Source: DSUN01 sp035527715
GTDB lineage: Bacteria > Planctomycetota > PUPC01 > DSUN01
NCBI GenBank assembly: GCA_035527715.1
Contig: DATKZY010000209.1
Coordinates: 1-45,252 of the forward strand
Length of the DNA stretch: 45,252 nt
Direction of reading: 5' to 3'
The translations under genes were made by a program, and so were the position numbers. A model generated the notes under the pieces. That model was given only the letters and a program-made list of their open reading frames with translations, did not search any database and had not been told where the DNA came from. Positions 7,652 to 16,056 of the stretch are shown one piece after another. Each line of letters begins with the position of its first letter. Within the stretch, counting starts at the first letter, position 1.

Positions 7652-8545
7652 TCACTGCTTTCGGACCTCGACGGGCGCGCCCGGCCGCGCTTTGAGGCGG
7701 GCGGCGAGGTCGCCCATGTTGATGGCCAGCTCCAGGTGGCCGTGGCTGCTGACGAGGCACACGGGGCTGCCGCGCGGCACGTCGCCATAGGTGGCTGCCA
7801 GAGTGGCCTCGGTGGAGGCGTCGCCGACGCTGACGCGGAGCGTGTCGCCCCTCTTCAGGCCGGCCCGGGCCAGGAGGTCGGCGGGGATGTTCGTCGCGAT
7901 ATTGCCATAGTGGTCCACGCGGAGCACCGAGCCTTTCAGGCGGTCGCCGTCGAGGGCCGGCTCGACGACGGGCAGCATCACCAGCTCGCCCTCGCGGAGG
8001 CGCAGCCCCATCCGCCCCAGGGGCATGCCGCCGGCCAGGAGCGCCCCGGCGGGGCCGAACAGGTCGCGGCCGTGAAACGTCCGCGACGGCCTGTGGCCGA
8101 GGGGCTGGAGGGCCGAGATGTCGCGGACCTCGACGATGCCCTCGCGGCGCGCGACGAAGGTCAGGAGGCCGTTGTCGGGAGCCACGTAGAAGCGCCCCGC
8201 CTCGGTGCGCAGCGCGATGGCCTTCCGCGCCGTGCCCACGCCGGGGTCCACCACGGCCACGAACACGGTGCCGGGCGGAAACTCCTTGGCCGCGAGCGCC
8301 AGGGTCACCGCGCCCTCCCAGATGTCGAACGGCGCGATCTCGTGGGTGATGGACTCGATGCGAACGGTGGGGTTGGCTCGGTACGCGGCGCCCTTGACGG
8401 CGCCGACGTAGTGGTCGCGCCCGCCGAAGTCGGTCAGCAGCACGAGCAGCCCCGAGCGGCTCGCCTCGCCCCCCAGCGGCGGGGCCGCGCACGACGCGAG
8501 GCAGAGAGCCGAGGCGGCCAGCGCCAGGCCCAGTTGCTTCCTCAC
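7652..8545 (-). CDS. SAM hydroxide adenosyltransferase family (DUF62), apparent lipoprotein
   Basis: 297 residues. The family hydrolyses S-adenosylmethionine to adenosine and methionine. Motifs: LLTDFGGRDHYVGAVKG (from residue 36), DPGVGT, APDNGLLT, FHGRDLFGPAGA, a C-terminal beta domain with VDHYGNIATNI, and SSHGHLELAIN. A GTG start at 8545 is fixed by AAGGAGG six bases upstream. The product then begins with a lipoprotein signal whose lipobox is LASC (Cys19). Export is odd for an enzyme using cytoplasmic SAM. A start at 8581 is possible but has no ribosome-binding site. It is first in the operon, behind the promoter at 8594-8622. Confidence 0.85.
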   Translation of the reverse strand: MRKQLGLALAASALCLASCAAPPLGGEASRSGLLVLLTDFGGRDHYVGAVKGAAYRANPTVRIESITHEIAPFDIWEGAVTLALAAKEFPPGTVFVAVVDPGVGTARKAIALRTEAGRFYVAPDNGLLTFVARREGIVEVRDISALQPLGHRPSRTFHGRDLFGPAGALLAGGMPLGRMGLRLREGELVMLPVVEPALDGDRLKGSVLRVDHYGNIATNIPADLLARAGLKRGDTLRVSVGDASTEATLAATYGDVPRGSPVCLVSSHGHLELAINMGDLAARLKARPGAPVEVRKQ

Positions 8546-8593
8546 GGGCGCCCTCCTTGGGGTTCGCAAAGGCCGCCACACGCCACACCACGC

Positions 8594-8622
8594 ATTCTAT
8601 CGCCGCCGGGGACGCGGGTCAA
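8594..8622 (-). promoter_or_regulatory. promoter of the 8545-4409 operon
   Basis: Minus-strand TTGACC (8617-8622), 17 bp, TAGAAT (8594-8599), about 40 bp ahead of the GTG at 8545. Its -35 box is 11 bp from that of the divergent cysE promoter, so the two probably share a control region. Confidence 0.65.
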
Positions 8623-8633
8623 CTGGCCGGCGC

Positions 8634-8662
8634 TTGAGCTTTTCCCGTCGAGCCGGTATGCT
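8634..8662 (+). promoter_or_regulatory. promoter of cysE
   Basis: TTGAGC (8634-8639), 17 bp, TATGCT (8657-8662), predicting a start near 8669 and a leader of about 33 nt before ATG 8702. Confidence 0.6.
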
Positions 8663-8701
8663 GGTGTGGAACGAATCGGGGCCGAGACCTATCGTTGCGG
8701 G

Positions 8702-9637
8702 ATGCACCCCATGCGAGAAGAGCTGCGCCGCCTGGGCGAGCTGCCCGGCATCACCAGCGCCATCCTCCAAACCTACACCGAGCAGGCCGCCATCAACCAC
8801 ATCGGCGTCGTCCCCCTGCCCTCCAAGGGCGAGGCGATCCGCATCCTCGACATCCTGTTCGAAATCCTCTACCCAGGCTACTTCGGCGAGCAGGGGCTGG
8901 ACGAGTCGAACGTCACCTACGTCGTCGGCCACCGGGTCAACGAGCTCTACGACCTGCTCACCGAGCAGGTCTACCGCGCGATCAAGCACGAGTGCCGCCG
9001 CCTGGGCAGCGTGTGCACCCACTGCAAGGTGCGCAGCGAGGACGTGGCGGTGGACTTCCTGCGCTCGCTGCCCGCGGTGCGGGAGCTGCTGGCCGAGGGC
9101 GTGCAGGCGGCCTACGACGGCGACCCGGCGGCGAAGAGCACGGGCGAGGTGATCTTCAGCTACCCCGCCACCGTGGCCATCACCACCTACCGCCTCGCGC
9201 ACCAGCTCCTCGCGCTGGGCGTGCCGCTGCTGCCGCGCATCATGAGCGAGCGCGCCCACTCGGCGACGGGGATTGACATCCACCCCGGCGCGCAGATCGG
9301 CCGCCGCTTCTTCATTGACCACGGCACCGGCGTGGTGATCGGCGAGACGACGGTGATCGGGGACGACTGCAAGCTCTACCAGGGCGTGACCCTGGGCGCC
9401 ATGAGCTTCCCGAAGGACGAGCGCGGCCAGCTCATCCGCGGCCGCAAGCGCCACCCCACCCTCGAGGACCGCGTGACCGTCTACGCCGGCGCCACCATCC
9501 TGGGCGGCGACACCGTCGTCGGCCACGACAGCGTCGTCGGCGGAAACGTCTGGCTCACCGACTCCGTGCCCCCCCACAGCAAGGTCGTCATCGAGAACCC
9601 GAAGCTGATCTACCAGGACGCGCAGAAGACGCCCTGA
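8702..9637 (+). CDS. cysE: serine O-acetyltransferase
   Basis: 311 residues. It transfers acetyl from acetyl-CoA to L-serine, the first step of cysteine synthesis. The N-terminal two thirds are helical (LLTEQVYRAIKHEC, VIFSYPATVAITTYRLAH). The C-terminus is a left-handed hexapeptide-repeat helix with HSATGIDIHPGAQIGRRFF, DHGTGVVIGETTVIG (catalytic His), LYQGVTLGA and TILGGDTVVG. At 311 aa it belongs to the longer SAT type found in many environmental bacteria. ATG 8702 is the first in frame after the promoter; a second ATG at 8711 is possible, and neither has a strong ribosome-binding site. It is a single-gene unit converging on the SMP-30 gene. Confidence 0.9.
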   Translation: MHPMREELRRLGELPGITSAILQTYTEQAAINHIGVVPLPSKGEAIRILDILFEILYPGYFGEQGLDESNVTYVVGHRVNELYDLLTEQVYRAIKHECRRLGSVCTHCKVRSEDVAVDFLRSLPAVRELLAEGVQAAYDGDPAAKSTGEVIFSYPATVAITTYRLAHQLLALGVPLLPRIMSERAHSATGIDIHPGAQIGRRFFIDHGTGVVIGETTVIGDDCKLYQGVTLGAMSFPKDERGQLIRGRKRHPTLEDRVTVYAGATILGGDTVVGHDSVVGGNVWLTDSVPPHSKVVIENPKLIYQDAQKTP

Positions 9638-9647
9638 GGGTGTGCTG

Positions 9648-10544
9648 TCACTGGCTTCCCACGCCCTTCACCCGCATTCGCACGGCGTAGAGGGCCTTGC
9701 CGGCCGTGATGAAGAGGGTCTGGCGGTCCTTGCCGCCGAAGCACACGTTGGCGGTCCACGGCTCGGGCACGGGGATCTGCTCGACCTGTCGGCCGAGCGG
9801 GTCGAACACGGTGACGCCGCGGCCCGTCAGGTAGACGTTTCCCTCGTCGTCAATGGTCATGCCGTCGGAGCCCAGGTCGCAGAAGGGCCGCTTGTTGGCC
9901 AGCGGGCCGTCGCTCTGGACCTCGTACACGTAGGTCTTCCCCGCCCCGATGTCGGCCACGTAGAGAGTCTTGCCGTCGGGCGTGCCGATCAGGCCGTTGG
10001 GCTGCTTCAGATCGTCGGCCACGCGCAGGAGCTTCTGATGGCTCGGGGACAGGAAGTACACGGCCTGCTGGTCCTGCTCGGCCGGCCCGCGCGCCCAGTA
10101 GGGGCGCTTGTAGAAGGGGTCGGTGAAGTACACCCCGCCGTCGGACCGCACCCACACGTCGTTCGGGCCGTTGAGCAGCTTGCCCTGGTAGTCCTTCACC
10201 ACGACGGTGGCCTTGCCCGCGGGGCTGATGCACCAGAGCTGGTTCTTCTCGTCGGCGCACGCCCAGAGGTTGCCCCGGGCGTCGAAGCACAGGCCGTTCG
10301 AGCGGCCCGAGGGCGACCGGAACGTCGAGAGCTTGCCGTCCACGCTCCACTTCAGGATGCGGTCGTTCGGCTGGTCGGTGAAGAACACGTTGCCCGCCGC
10401 GTCGGCGGCAGGCCCCTCGGTGAACTTGAAGCCGTCGGCCAGCTTCTCCACCCTGGCGCCGCGCTCCGTCACGGGGCCCTCGCCCCCGAGGCCCGCGACG
10501 GCGACCAGGACGGCCAAGGCCACAGGCACTCCGCGCCTCATCAT
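9648..10544 (-). CDS. exported SMP-30/gluconolactonase family protein
   Basis: 298 residues with a hydrophobic signal (MMRRGVPVALAVLVAVAG) and a six-bladed propeller of the SMP-30/gluconolactonase/LRE type. Metal-site motifs are FTEGPAADAAGN (Glu), LNGPNDVWVRSDG (Asn) and DGMTIDDEGNVY (Asp). Such enzymes hydrolyse aldonolactones using one divalent metal. The start is set by GGAGG seven bases before the first of two ATGs; the frame extends 52 codons upstream without support. A promoter at 10724-10751 gives a leader of about 170 nt. Its 3' end is 10 bp from that of cysE. Substrate is not predictable. Confidence 0.85.
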   Translation of the reverse strand: MMRRGVPVALAVLVAVAGLGGEGPVTERGARVEKLADGFKFTEGPAADAAGNVFFTDQPNDRILKWSVDGKLSTFRSPSGRSNGLCFDARGNLWACADEKNQLWCISPAGKATVVVKDYQGKLLNGPNDVWVRSDGGVYFTDPFYKRPYWARGPAEQDQQAVYFLSPSHQKLLRVADDLKQPNGLIGTPDGKTLYVADIGAGKTYVYEVQSDGPLANKRPFCDLGSDGMTIDDEGNVYLTGRGVTVFDPLGRQVEQIPVPEPWTANVCFGGKDRQTLFITAGKALYAVRMRVKGVGSQ

Positions 10545-10723
10545 CTCCAGTCCTCCGAGTGCGTGGGAATGGGGCCGATGCGGCCGCGGGCCCGCCCGAA
10601 ACCGCGGCCCATAAGGTAAGGGCGGGCAGCCTGGACCAGCAAGTGGGGAGGGGACACCTGCGTGAAGTCGCGCGACTGCCCGCCCAGAATCGTCAAACAC
10701 TTCGTGCCCCCTCTGCTAGGAAA

Positions 10724-10751
10724 AGTATACCAGCATGGGCGCGGAAGTCAA
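10724..10751 (-). promoter_or_regulatory. promoter of the SMP-30 gene; intergenic 10545-10882
   Basis: Minus-strand TTGACT (10746-10751), 16 bp, TATACT (10724-10729). In the rest of this 338-bp divergent region I see GC-rich inverted segments at about 10575-10610 and, on the plus strand, only a weak candidate (TATGCT at 10831-10836 without a good -35) for the operon starting at 10883. Confidence 0.55.
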
Positions 10752-10882
10752 GTCCAGTTCCCTGCGCGCGAGCGGGCCAAGGCGCGCCGTGGGGGGCGGG
10801 CGGCCCCTGGCGCGCGGCGGCGAGTTGCGCTATGCTGAGCGGCCCTGCCGAGGCCGGGAGGGCCACTCCAGGAGGCCCAGTG

Positions 10883-11584
10883 ATGACGCTTGTGACACGC
10901 GACAGCCTTGCGGCGACCCTGGACGCCGTGAACGAGGCGTTCTTCTTCGGGCGCTCGCCGTCGAAGACGCGGCGCGAGGAGGCGGCTGGGTGGATTGCCG
11001 GCCGCCAGGGGCTGCCCGGCGCCTACGTCGGCATGTTCGCCCCGACCGAGAAGGACAGGCGCGAGGGCATCCGCCTCTTCACCGGCGAGTCGTTCACGAC
11101 CCGGGCCGGGACGGCTCACGTGCTGGGCGAGGAGGCCTGCCGCGCGCTCATCCTGCTGGACGTGCCGCGGGCGAGCGTGTGCGACGCGCTGGCCCGCGCG
11201 ACCGAGGGAATGCTCGAGCGCCTCCGCGCCGCCGAGCAGCGCGAGCGGAACATGGGCCGGCCCTGGCTCGGCCAGTACTGCTGCGGCAAGTGCACGGCGG
11301 CCCTGTGGCGCCACCTCGCCGCCGGCGGCCTGGAGGACCCGGAGCGCCACCTCGCGGCCGGGATCGAGGCGCTCAGGCTGCACCGCGATGGCTCGGGCAA
11401 GTGGCGGCGCTACCCCTTCTACTACACCGTCCTCGCCTTGAGCGAGATGGACGGATCGCTCGCCATTGACGAGTTGCGCTATGCGGCGCCCGCGCTCCAG
11501 CGCCTCCTGGGCCGCCTGGCGGCCGCGAGCCGTTTTGCCCAGCGCCGCCGCGCCCTGGCCGAGCGGGTGCTCGGGAAGTGCTGA
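10883..11584 (+). CDS. hypothetical protein, first gene of a nine-gene operon
   Basis: 233 residues, cytoplasmic, not recognised. The protein is largely helical with many Arg/Ala residues. Notable are EAFFFGRSPS near the N-terminus, a Cys-rich LGQYCCGKCTAALWRHLAAGG in the middle (CC-x2-C) and KWRRYPFYYTVLALSEMDGS, which together resemble helix-hairpin repeats of alpha/alpha-barrel or prenyltransferase-like folds; that is only an impression. ATG 10883 follows GGAGG by seven bases. One base separates its stop from the next ATG, so the two are translationally coupled. Confidence 0.75.
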   Translation: MTLVTRDSLAATLDAVNEAFFFGRSPSKTRREEAAGWIAGRQGLPGAYVGMFAPTEKDRREGIRLFTGESFTTRAGTAHVLGEEACRALILLDVPRASVCDALARATEGMLERLRAAEQRERNMGRPWLGQYCCGKCTAALWRHLAAGGLEDPERHLAAGIEALRLHRDGSGKWRRYPFYYTVLALSEMDGSLAIDELRYAAPALQRLLGRLAAASRFAQRRRALAERVLGKC

Positions 11585-11585
11585 C

Positions 11586-12332
11586 ATGGACCTCGGCAAG
11601 ATTCTCCACAGGACGCATGCCGCGCGGCGCCCGCCGTTCGAGCAGCAGCTCGCGGCCCTCATGGCCCCGCTGGAGGCACGCGACGGCCCGCGATTCGACG
11701 TCGAGGGCGACGCGGCGACCGCCTGGCACGACTTCATTCTCCGCCGCTACACGCCGCCGGAGGGCAAGCGCTTCCTCGTCTTCTTCCAGTGCTCCGTCGG
11801 GCGGCCGTTCTACCGCTCGTCGTCCCACGGCACCATTCGGCGGGCGGTCTCGGCGGCGACCGGCTGCGATGCCTACAAGGACTTCGACCGCTGCCCGGTC
11901 CACGTGGTCGTCCTCGCCAGCATGATCGGCCCCGTGCCCTATGAGCTCCAGGAGGTCTACCCCGCAAACGTCCCCGGCGGCGGGGTGAAGCACTTCAGCC
12001 CCGAGCACTACGAGCAGGTGCGGCCGATCCTCGCCCGGCGGATGGCCGACTACATCACGACCCACGGCAGCCGTTACGAGCGGATCGCCACATTCACCGA
12101 CGGCCGCTACGGCGAGGTGATGGCCGACGCGGCGCGCCTCGCGGGCGTCGAGTTCCCCATCTTTCCCATCAAGCGCGGCCCGCGAGTGCTGCACATTGAC
12201 GGTTCGCCGCCGCGGACCTACTGGCAGAAGTACTGGATTCAGCTCTGCCTGGAGATCACGAGCTGGCTCGACCCACCGCAACGCTCGCGCGCGGAAGCCA
12301 GGCTTCGCAGGCAACGGGTCGTGTACCGATGA
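11586..12332 (+). CDS. stand-alone DUF5591 domain protein
   Basis: 248 residues. The central block matches DUF5591, a domain otherwise known as the part between the catalytic core and PUA domain of archaeosine synthase ArcS: FLVFFQCSVGRPFYRSSSHG, FDRCPVHVVVLASMIGPVPYE, EVYPANVPGGGVKHFSP, RMADYITTHGSRYERIATF and a conserved RTYWQKYWIQLCLEI end. The TGT-like catalytic barrel and PUA domain are absent, so tRNA binding or modification is inferred only from kinship. ATG 11586 is one base after the previous stop. The following gene overlaps its stop by ATGA. Confidence 0.8.
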   Translation: MDLGKILHRTHAARRPPFEQQLAALMAPLEARDGPRFDVEGDAATAWHDFILRRYTPPEGKRFLVFFQCSVGRPFYRSSSHGTIRRAVSAATGCDAYKDFDRCPVHVVVLASMIGPVPYELQEVYPANVPGGGVKHFSPEHYEQVRPILARRMADYITTHGSRYERIATFTDGRYGEVMADAARLAGVEFPIFPIKRGPRVLHIDGSPPRTYWQKYWIQLCLEITSWLDPPQRSRAEARLRRQRVVYR

Positions 12333-13003
12333 AGGCTTCGGTCCCGGAGGGCCAGGAAGTGAAGATGGATATCATGCCAGCGGCGAAGGCGAGGGCCGAG
12401 AAACTCGGCGTGGGAAACGTAGTCGTGGCCACAAACTCGGGCGCCTCCGTGTTGGCCGCGCAGGAGGCATTCGGGCCGGGCTACCAGTTCTTCGCCGTTG
12501 GCAATCCCGCGAGCGCACACGACAGAGGCCTGTGCCTGCACACAGGGATCAGCGACGAGACGCGACGCGCCCTCCAGGCCAAGGGCATCACGGTGATCAC
12601 GCGGGACCAGTCGCTCTTCCAGGCGGATGAGCGGACGGACACGGGGCCATCGCTCCACGACGCGGCTGTCAGGGCCTATGCAGACAGGTTCCACGGCGGC
12701 AGGCTGCCGCTCCAGGGCGGCTACGACATCGTGGCCATGACCGGGCACCTCCTCGCGGAGTTCTTCGGCGACGGCCCGAAGGTGTGCCTGGAGGTTGCTC
12801 TCATGGCGGCCGATTCGGGCCAGCTCCCGCTCGATGACGATTGCATGGCCATCGCGACGCCCAAGCTCGGCTTCGCTCACGCAGCGATGATCCTTCGCGC
12901 TGCAAGGACGCAAGACCTGTTCAGCATGCGGCTCCGCGTCAAGGATCTGCTCCTTGTGCCCGCGCCCGACGACGTGTGGTTCAGCAACGGCCCGCTACCA
13001 TAG
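12329..13003 (+). CDS. pyruvate-kinase C-terminal-like domain protein
   Basis: 224 residues. The order of motifs matches the stand-alone 'pyruvate kinase alpha/beta domain' family: AKARAEKLGVGNVVVATNSG, then ISDETRRALQAKGITVIT, then GGYDIVAMTGHLLAEFFGDGPKVCLEVALMAADSG (central), and FAHAAMILRA near the end. The kinase catalytic barrel is absent, so a catalytic role is doubtful; small-molecule sensing is a possibility. The ATG at 12329 overlaps the upstream stop; an internal ATG at 12365, after AGGAAG, is an alternative that fits the family's N-terminus. Confidence 0.7.
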   Translation: MKASVPEGQEVKMDIMPAAKARAEKLGVGNVVVATNSGASVLAAQEAFGPGYQFFAVGNPASAHDRGLCLHTGISDETRRALQAKGITVITRDQSLFQADERTDTGPSLHDAAVRAYADRFHGGRLPLQGGYDIVAMTGHLLAEFFGDGPKVCLEVALMAADSGQLPLDDDCMAIATPKLGFAHAAMILRAARTQDLFSMRLRVKDLLLVPAPDDVWFSNGPLP

Positions 13004-13019
13004 AAGGAGCTTCCCGAGA

Positions 13020-13823
13020 TTGGACCTCTCGACCTACACGGGAGCCGGCCAGTTCGGGCGAGCGTGGCAGTGTGTGCTGGACAACGACCCGCACGCGCCG
13101 GGCTCGGTCGATCGGGCGCTGTTCGAGCGCATGGTGCGCATTTGCGCCGAGACGGCCGACTACCTGTACCGGGCCTATGCGCCCACTGAGGTGCAGGATG
13201 CGAGCGACGTGTCTGTCGAGCTGACCCGCCACGCGAGGGAGGCCGCGTGCGGGTGCGACACGCCCGAGGACCGTGTGGCTGCCGTCGCTCGATTCACCGC
13301 CGGCCTGGCCGTCGGCGTAGACGAGGGGGACCTCGACGGGATGCTCGTTGGGGGAACGGAGGAGCAGATCATTGCCCGCGGCTCCGACTGGTGCGTGGAC
13401 GTAGCACGCGTTGCGTGTGCCCTGTGCCAGGTCGTCGGCGTGCCTGCCCGCCTCGTCTACCTGTGCAACACCGGGCAGGCGTATTCGGGGCACGCCATCA
13501 TCGAAGCCCATCGGCAGGGCGCCTGGGGCGCCGTCGACTCCTCCACTGGTGTCGTCTACCGGCGCGCCGACGGCACGCCCGCCACGACCTGGGAGCTCAT
13601 GAGCGACGCGGCCCTGGTGGACGCGCACCGCGCGCCTCACGCGGCCTACACGCATCCGGCACAGTTCCGGGCCGCGGCCGTGTCGAACTACTTCGTCTGG
13701 GAGCGGCCGCGCTACGACTACACGGTGAGCGGCCTCAATGACTACTATCGCTCGATCCTGGAGATGTCGAACCGGCGCTGGCCGGGAGGCCTGAGGTGGC
13801 TCCACGGCGAAGACAGGCTCTGA
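13020..13823 (+). CDS. transglutaminase-fold cysteine protease-like protein
   Basis: 267 residues from a TTG start at 13020, placed 10 bases after AAGGAG; 22 upstream codons overlapping the previous gene are excluded. The central region has the transglutaminase-core triad in order: Cys125 (SDWCVDVARVACAL), His158 (YSGHAIIEAH) and Asp173 (GAVDSSTG). The fold supports peptidase, amidase or acyl-transfer activity. There is no signal peptide, so it acts inside the cell, unlike many bacterial members. The C-terminus (NYFVWERPRYDYTVSGLNDYYRS) is aromatic-rich. Its place between a DUF5591 and a nuclease gene is unexplained. Confidence 0.8.
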   Translation: MDLSTYTGAGQFGRAWQCVLDNDPHAPGSVDRALFERMVRICAETADYLYRAYAPTEVQDASDVSVELTRHAREAACGCDTPEDRVAAVARFTAGLAVGVDEGDLDGMLVGGTEEQIIARGSDWCVDVARVACALCQVVGVPARLVYLCNTGQAYSGHAIIEAHRQGAWGAVDSSTGVVYRRADGTPATTWELMSDAALVDAHRAPHAAYTHPAQFRAAAVSNYFVWERPRYDYTVSGLNDYYRSILEMSNRRWPGGLRWLHGEDRL

Positions 13824-13854
13824 CGCCGCGGCCGCAGGACGAGGGAGCGTGAAC

Positions 13855-14940
13855 GTGGACATGTCGGTGCTGACAGTCTCGGCGACGAAGCCGAAGGGGA
13901 AACCGGCGAAGCGGCTCGCCGAGATGGGCATCCGCATCGCGCCCATCGAGGAGGACGAGGGGGACGTGGACCGCTACGTGCTCTCGAAACGCCTCGCCAT
14001 CGAGCGCCGCACGGGCGCTGGCTTCCTCAAGGGCATCATGGACAAGACGCTTTTCACAAGCGCCATCTACCTCCGCGAGCACTTCCAGATCCCGGTCCTC
14101 ATTGTCGAGGGCGAGTTGAACTACCAGTACTCGATGTTCGACCCCCAGGCCATTCGCGGCGCGCTCTCCTCGATGATGATCCTCTACGGCCTGAACGTGC
14201 TCTCGACGCCGGACGTCGAGGAGACGGCGGCGCTGATCGCGATGATGGCGCGGCAGGAGCAGATCGGCATCCCCGAGATCTCGCTCATCCCGAAGCGCAA
14301 GGCGGCCGACCTCGCCGACCAGCAGCGCCGCATCGTCGAGATGCTGCCCGGCTGCGGCATGGTGATGGCCCGCGATCTGCTCCAGCACTTCGGCAGCGTG
14401 CGGCGAGTCCTCGAGGCCACCGAGGGCGAGCTTCGCACCCTCCGCGGCATCGGCGCGAAGAAGGCCAGGGAGATGGTGAAGGTCCTCAACGCCGACTACG
14501 AGGCGGTGGACACCGAACGGAACCTCGAGGACGCCATCGCGGCCGCGCCCGAGCTGCTCCTCGCCCAGCCCGTCGCGCTCCTCGCCCGCCAGCACTACAT
14601 CTTCAGCGACGCCGAGCGGCGGCACTTCGTTGACCTCGTGTTCCTGGCGCAGGATGCCAACGAACTGATCCTCGTCGAGCTGAAACGCGGCCGGCTCGCG
14701 CCCGATCACTATCGCCAGCTTCGGCAGTACATGGACCTGGCCCACAGGTCGAGCCCGCTGCGCGGCTTCCTCGACAAGGGCGCGCGGCTCCGCGGCGTCC
14801 TGGCGACCGTGGAGCACGGTGATTTCGAGCCCGACGACCCCGACGTGTGTGCGTGCATCGTGGACAGGCAGGAGGCCATCGAGGTGCTGAAGGAGTTGCG
14901 GCGGCTACGCCTCGAATCGGAGGAAACACGTGAGCGTTGA
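13855..14940 (+). CDS. ERCC4-like / HhH / NucS-like fusion nuclease
   Basis: About 361 residues. Residues 1-120 follow the ERCC4 (XPF) nuclease fold: GD at 36-37, then IERRTGAGF at 49-57, where the family motif is ERKxxxD. Lys is Arg and the final Asp is Gly, and the early acidic residue also seems missing, so this domain may be impaired. Residues 160-215 are a helix-hairpin-helix pair (MLPGCGMVMARDLL, LRGIGAKKAREMV). Residues 245-350 carry a PD-(D/E)xK site like NucS/DUF91: FVDLVFLAQD and LILVELKRG, then a Gln and Tyr helix. Likely a structure-specific or mismatch endonuclease. Starts at GTG 13855, 13849 or ATG 13861 are possible; spacing to GAGGGAG favours 13855. Confidence 0.8.
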   Translation: MDMSVLTVSATKPKGKPAKRLAEMGIRIAPIEEDEGDVDRYVLSKRLAIERRTGAGFLKGIMDKTLFTSAIYLREHFQIPVLIVEGELNYQYSMFDPQAIRGALSSMMILYGLNVLSTPDVEETAALIAMMARQEQIGIPEISLIPKRKAADLADQQRRIVEMLPGCGMVMARDLLQHFGSVRRVLEATEGELRTLRGIGAKKAREMVKVLNADYEAVDTERNLEDAIAAAPELLLAQPVALLARQHYIFSDAERRHFVDLVFLAQDANELILVELKRGRLAPDHYRQLRQYMDLAHRSSPLRGFLDKGARLRGVLATVEHGDFEPDDPDVCACIVDRQEAIEVLKELRRLRLESEETRER

Positions 14941-16039
14941 CTGGTGCAAGGCCAACTACGAGAAGAGCATCACCAGCCGCGCCTGGGGCGCCACGCCCTA
15001 CGACGCCGGCTGGGACGGCAGCCGCAGGCACGGCGAGGACCTGCCCGCCTCGGCGGAGCTGCGCGCCATCTTCGACGAGGAGATGGCCCTCGGTACCGTG
15101 CCCCCGTGGGCAGAGGAGATCATCCGCCGCATGATCGGCCCGCTGCCGATGTGCGGCCACTACGCCTTTCCGCTGCCGCTTGTCGAGATCTGCGAGGCCA
15201 TCGGCCGCGGGCAGGCCCCCGCGACGGTGCACGGCTGCTACACGGCCGACGCGGCGCGGAAGACGCGGATGGCCTTCACTGTCTTTTGTCTCGACGCGTG
15301 GCTCCAGGGCGCGCCGCTCGACGCCGCGCAGGCCGAGCTAGCCCTGCGCGACGACCAGGGCAAGGACTGGCCGCGAATCGCCGCCGCCGTCTACCAGGCC
15401 CTCGGCGCCCCGACGCCGCCGAAGCGCCTGGCCGTCCGCCGGCTCGTTCACCGGCTGCGCTGGTGGATCAAGACGCTCGTGTGGGACGATGATCGCCGCA
15501 ACCGTTTCCAGCTCGACGCCTACCTGGGCGACGCCCGCGGCGATGAGGCGCACTTCAGCGCCTACGGCAACTCGCCCTTCGGCGACCCCTATTTCGAAGA
15601 GCGGAAACCGCCCGAGGTGAAGCAGCTCGACGCCGACCTGTGCCGCGCCGTGCCGCACGGCAACGCGCTGCTCGACCGCATCGAGAGCACGTGGCTGTGC
15701 GCGCCCAAGGCATTCCGCTACGTCGAGCGCATCATCATCGAGATCGGCGCCCTCGGCACCGGCAGGCCGCCGAAGACGAACGTCTCGCTCCTCGACTGCG
15801 AGGACACCTATCCCGACGCCGCGTCGCACAAGGCCTGGTACGACAGCTTCACCGCGTCGCTCACGGCGTGGCTCGATGGCGACGGCGCCGCGCGCCCTGA
15901 GTTGGGCGAGCCGACGCCCGTGACGCACTGGCTCGTGCGCCTCCTTCGCCACAAACTGCGGCTCTTCGAGACCCACGACCCCTTTGGCAACCTCGTCGGC
16001 GCCAAGTCGTCAGGCAAGCGCGGCACAAGGACCATCTGA
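14930..16039 (+). CDS. hypothetical protein, paralogue A of an unrecognised family
   Basis: 369 residues, GTG start at 14930 overlapping the nuclease gene by 11 bp, preceded by GGAGGAAACAC. No known domain recognised. It shares with the next gene an ordered set of blocks: TSRAWGATPYDAGWD at the N-terminus, MCGHYAFPLPLVEICEAIG, ATVHGCYTADAARK, LDAWLQG, TWLCAPKAFRYVERIIIEIG, DCEDTYPDAASHKAWYDSF and TPVTHWLVRLLRHKLRLF. The conserved Trp, Cys-Gly-His and Glu-Asp positions suggest a metal or ligand site. No signal or membrane segment. Confidence 0.8.
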   Translation: MSVDWCKANYEKSITSRAWGATPYDAGWDGSRRHGEDLPASAELRAIFDEEMALGTVPPWAEEIIRRMIGPLPMCGHYAFPLPLVEICEAIGRGQAPATVHGCYTADAARKTRMAFTVFCLDAWLQGAPLDAAQAELALRDDQGKDWPRIAAAVYQALGAPTPPKRLAVRRLVHRLRWWIKTLVWDDDRRNRFQLDAYLGDARGDEAHFSAYGNSPFGDPYFEERKPPEVKQLDADLCRAVPHGNALLDRIESTWLCAPKAFRYVERIIIEIGALGTGRPPKTNVSLLDCEDTYPDAASHKAWYDSFTASLTAWLDGDGAARPELGEPTPVTHWLVRLLRHKLRLFETHDPFGNLVGAKSSGKRGTRTI

Positions 16040-16056
16040 GGAAAGGGGCACCACCG

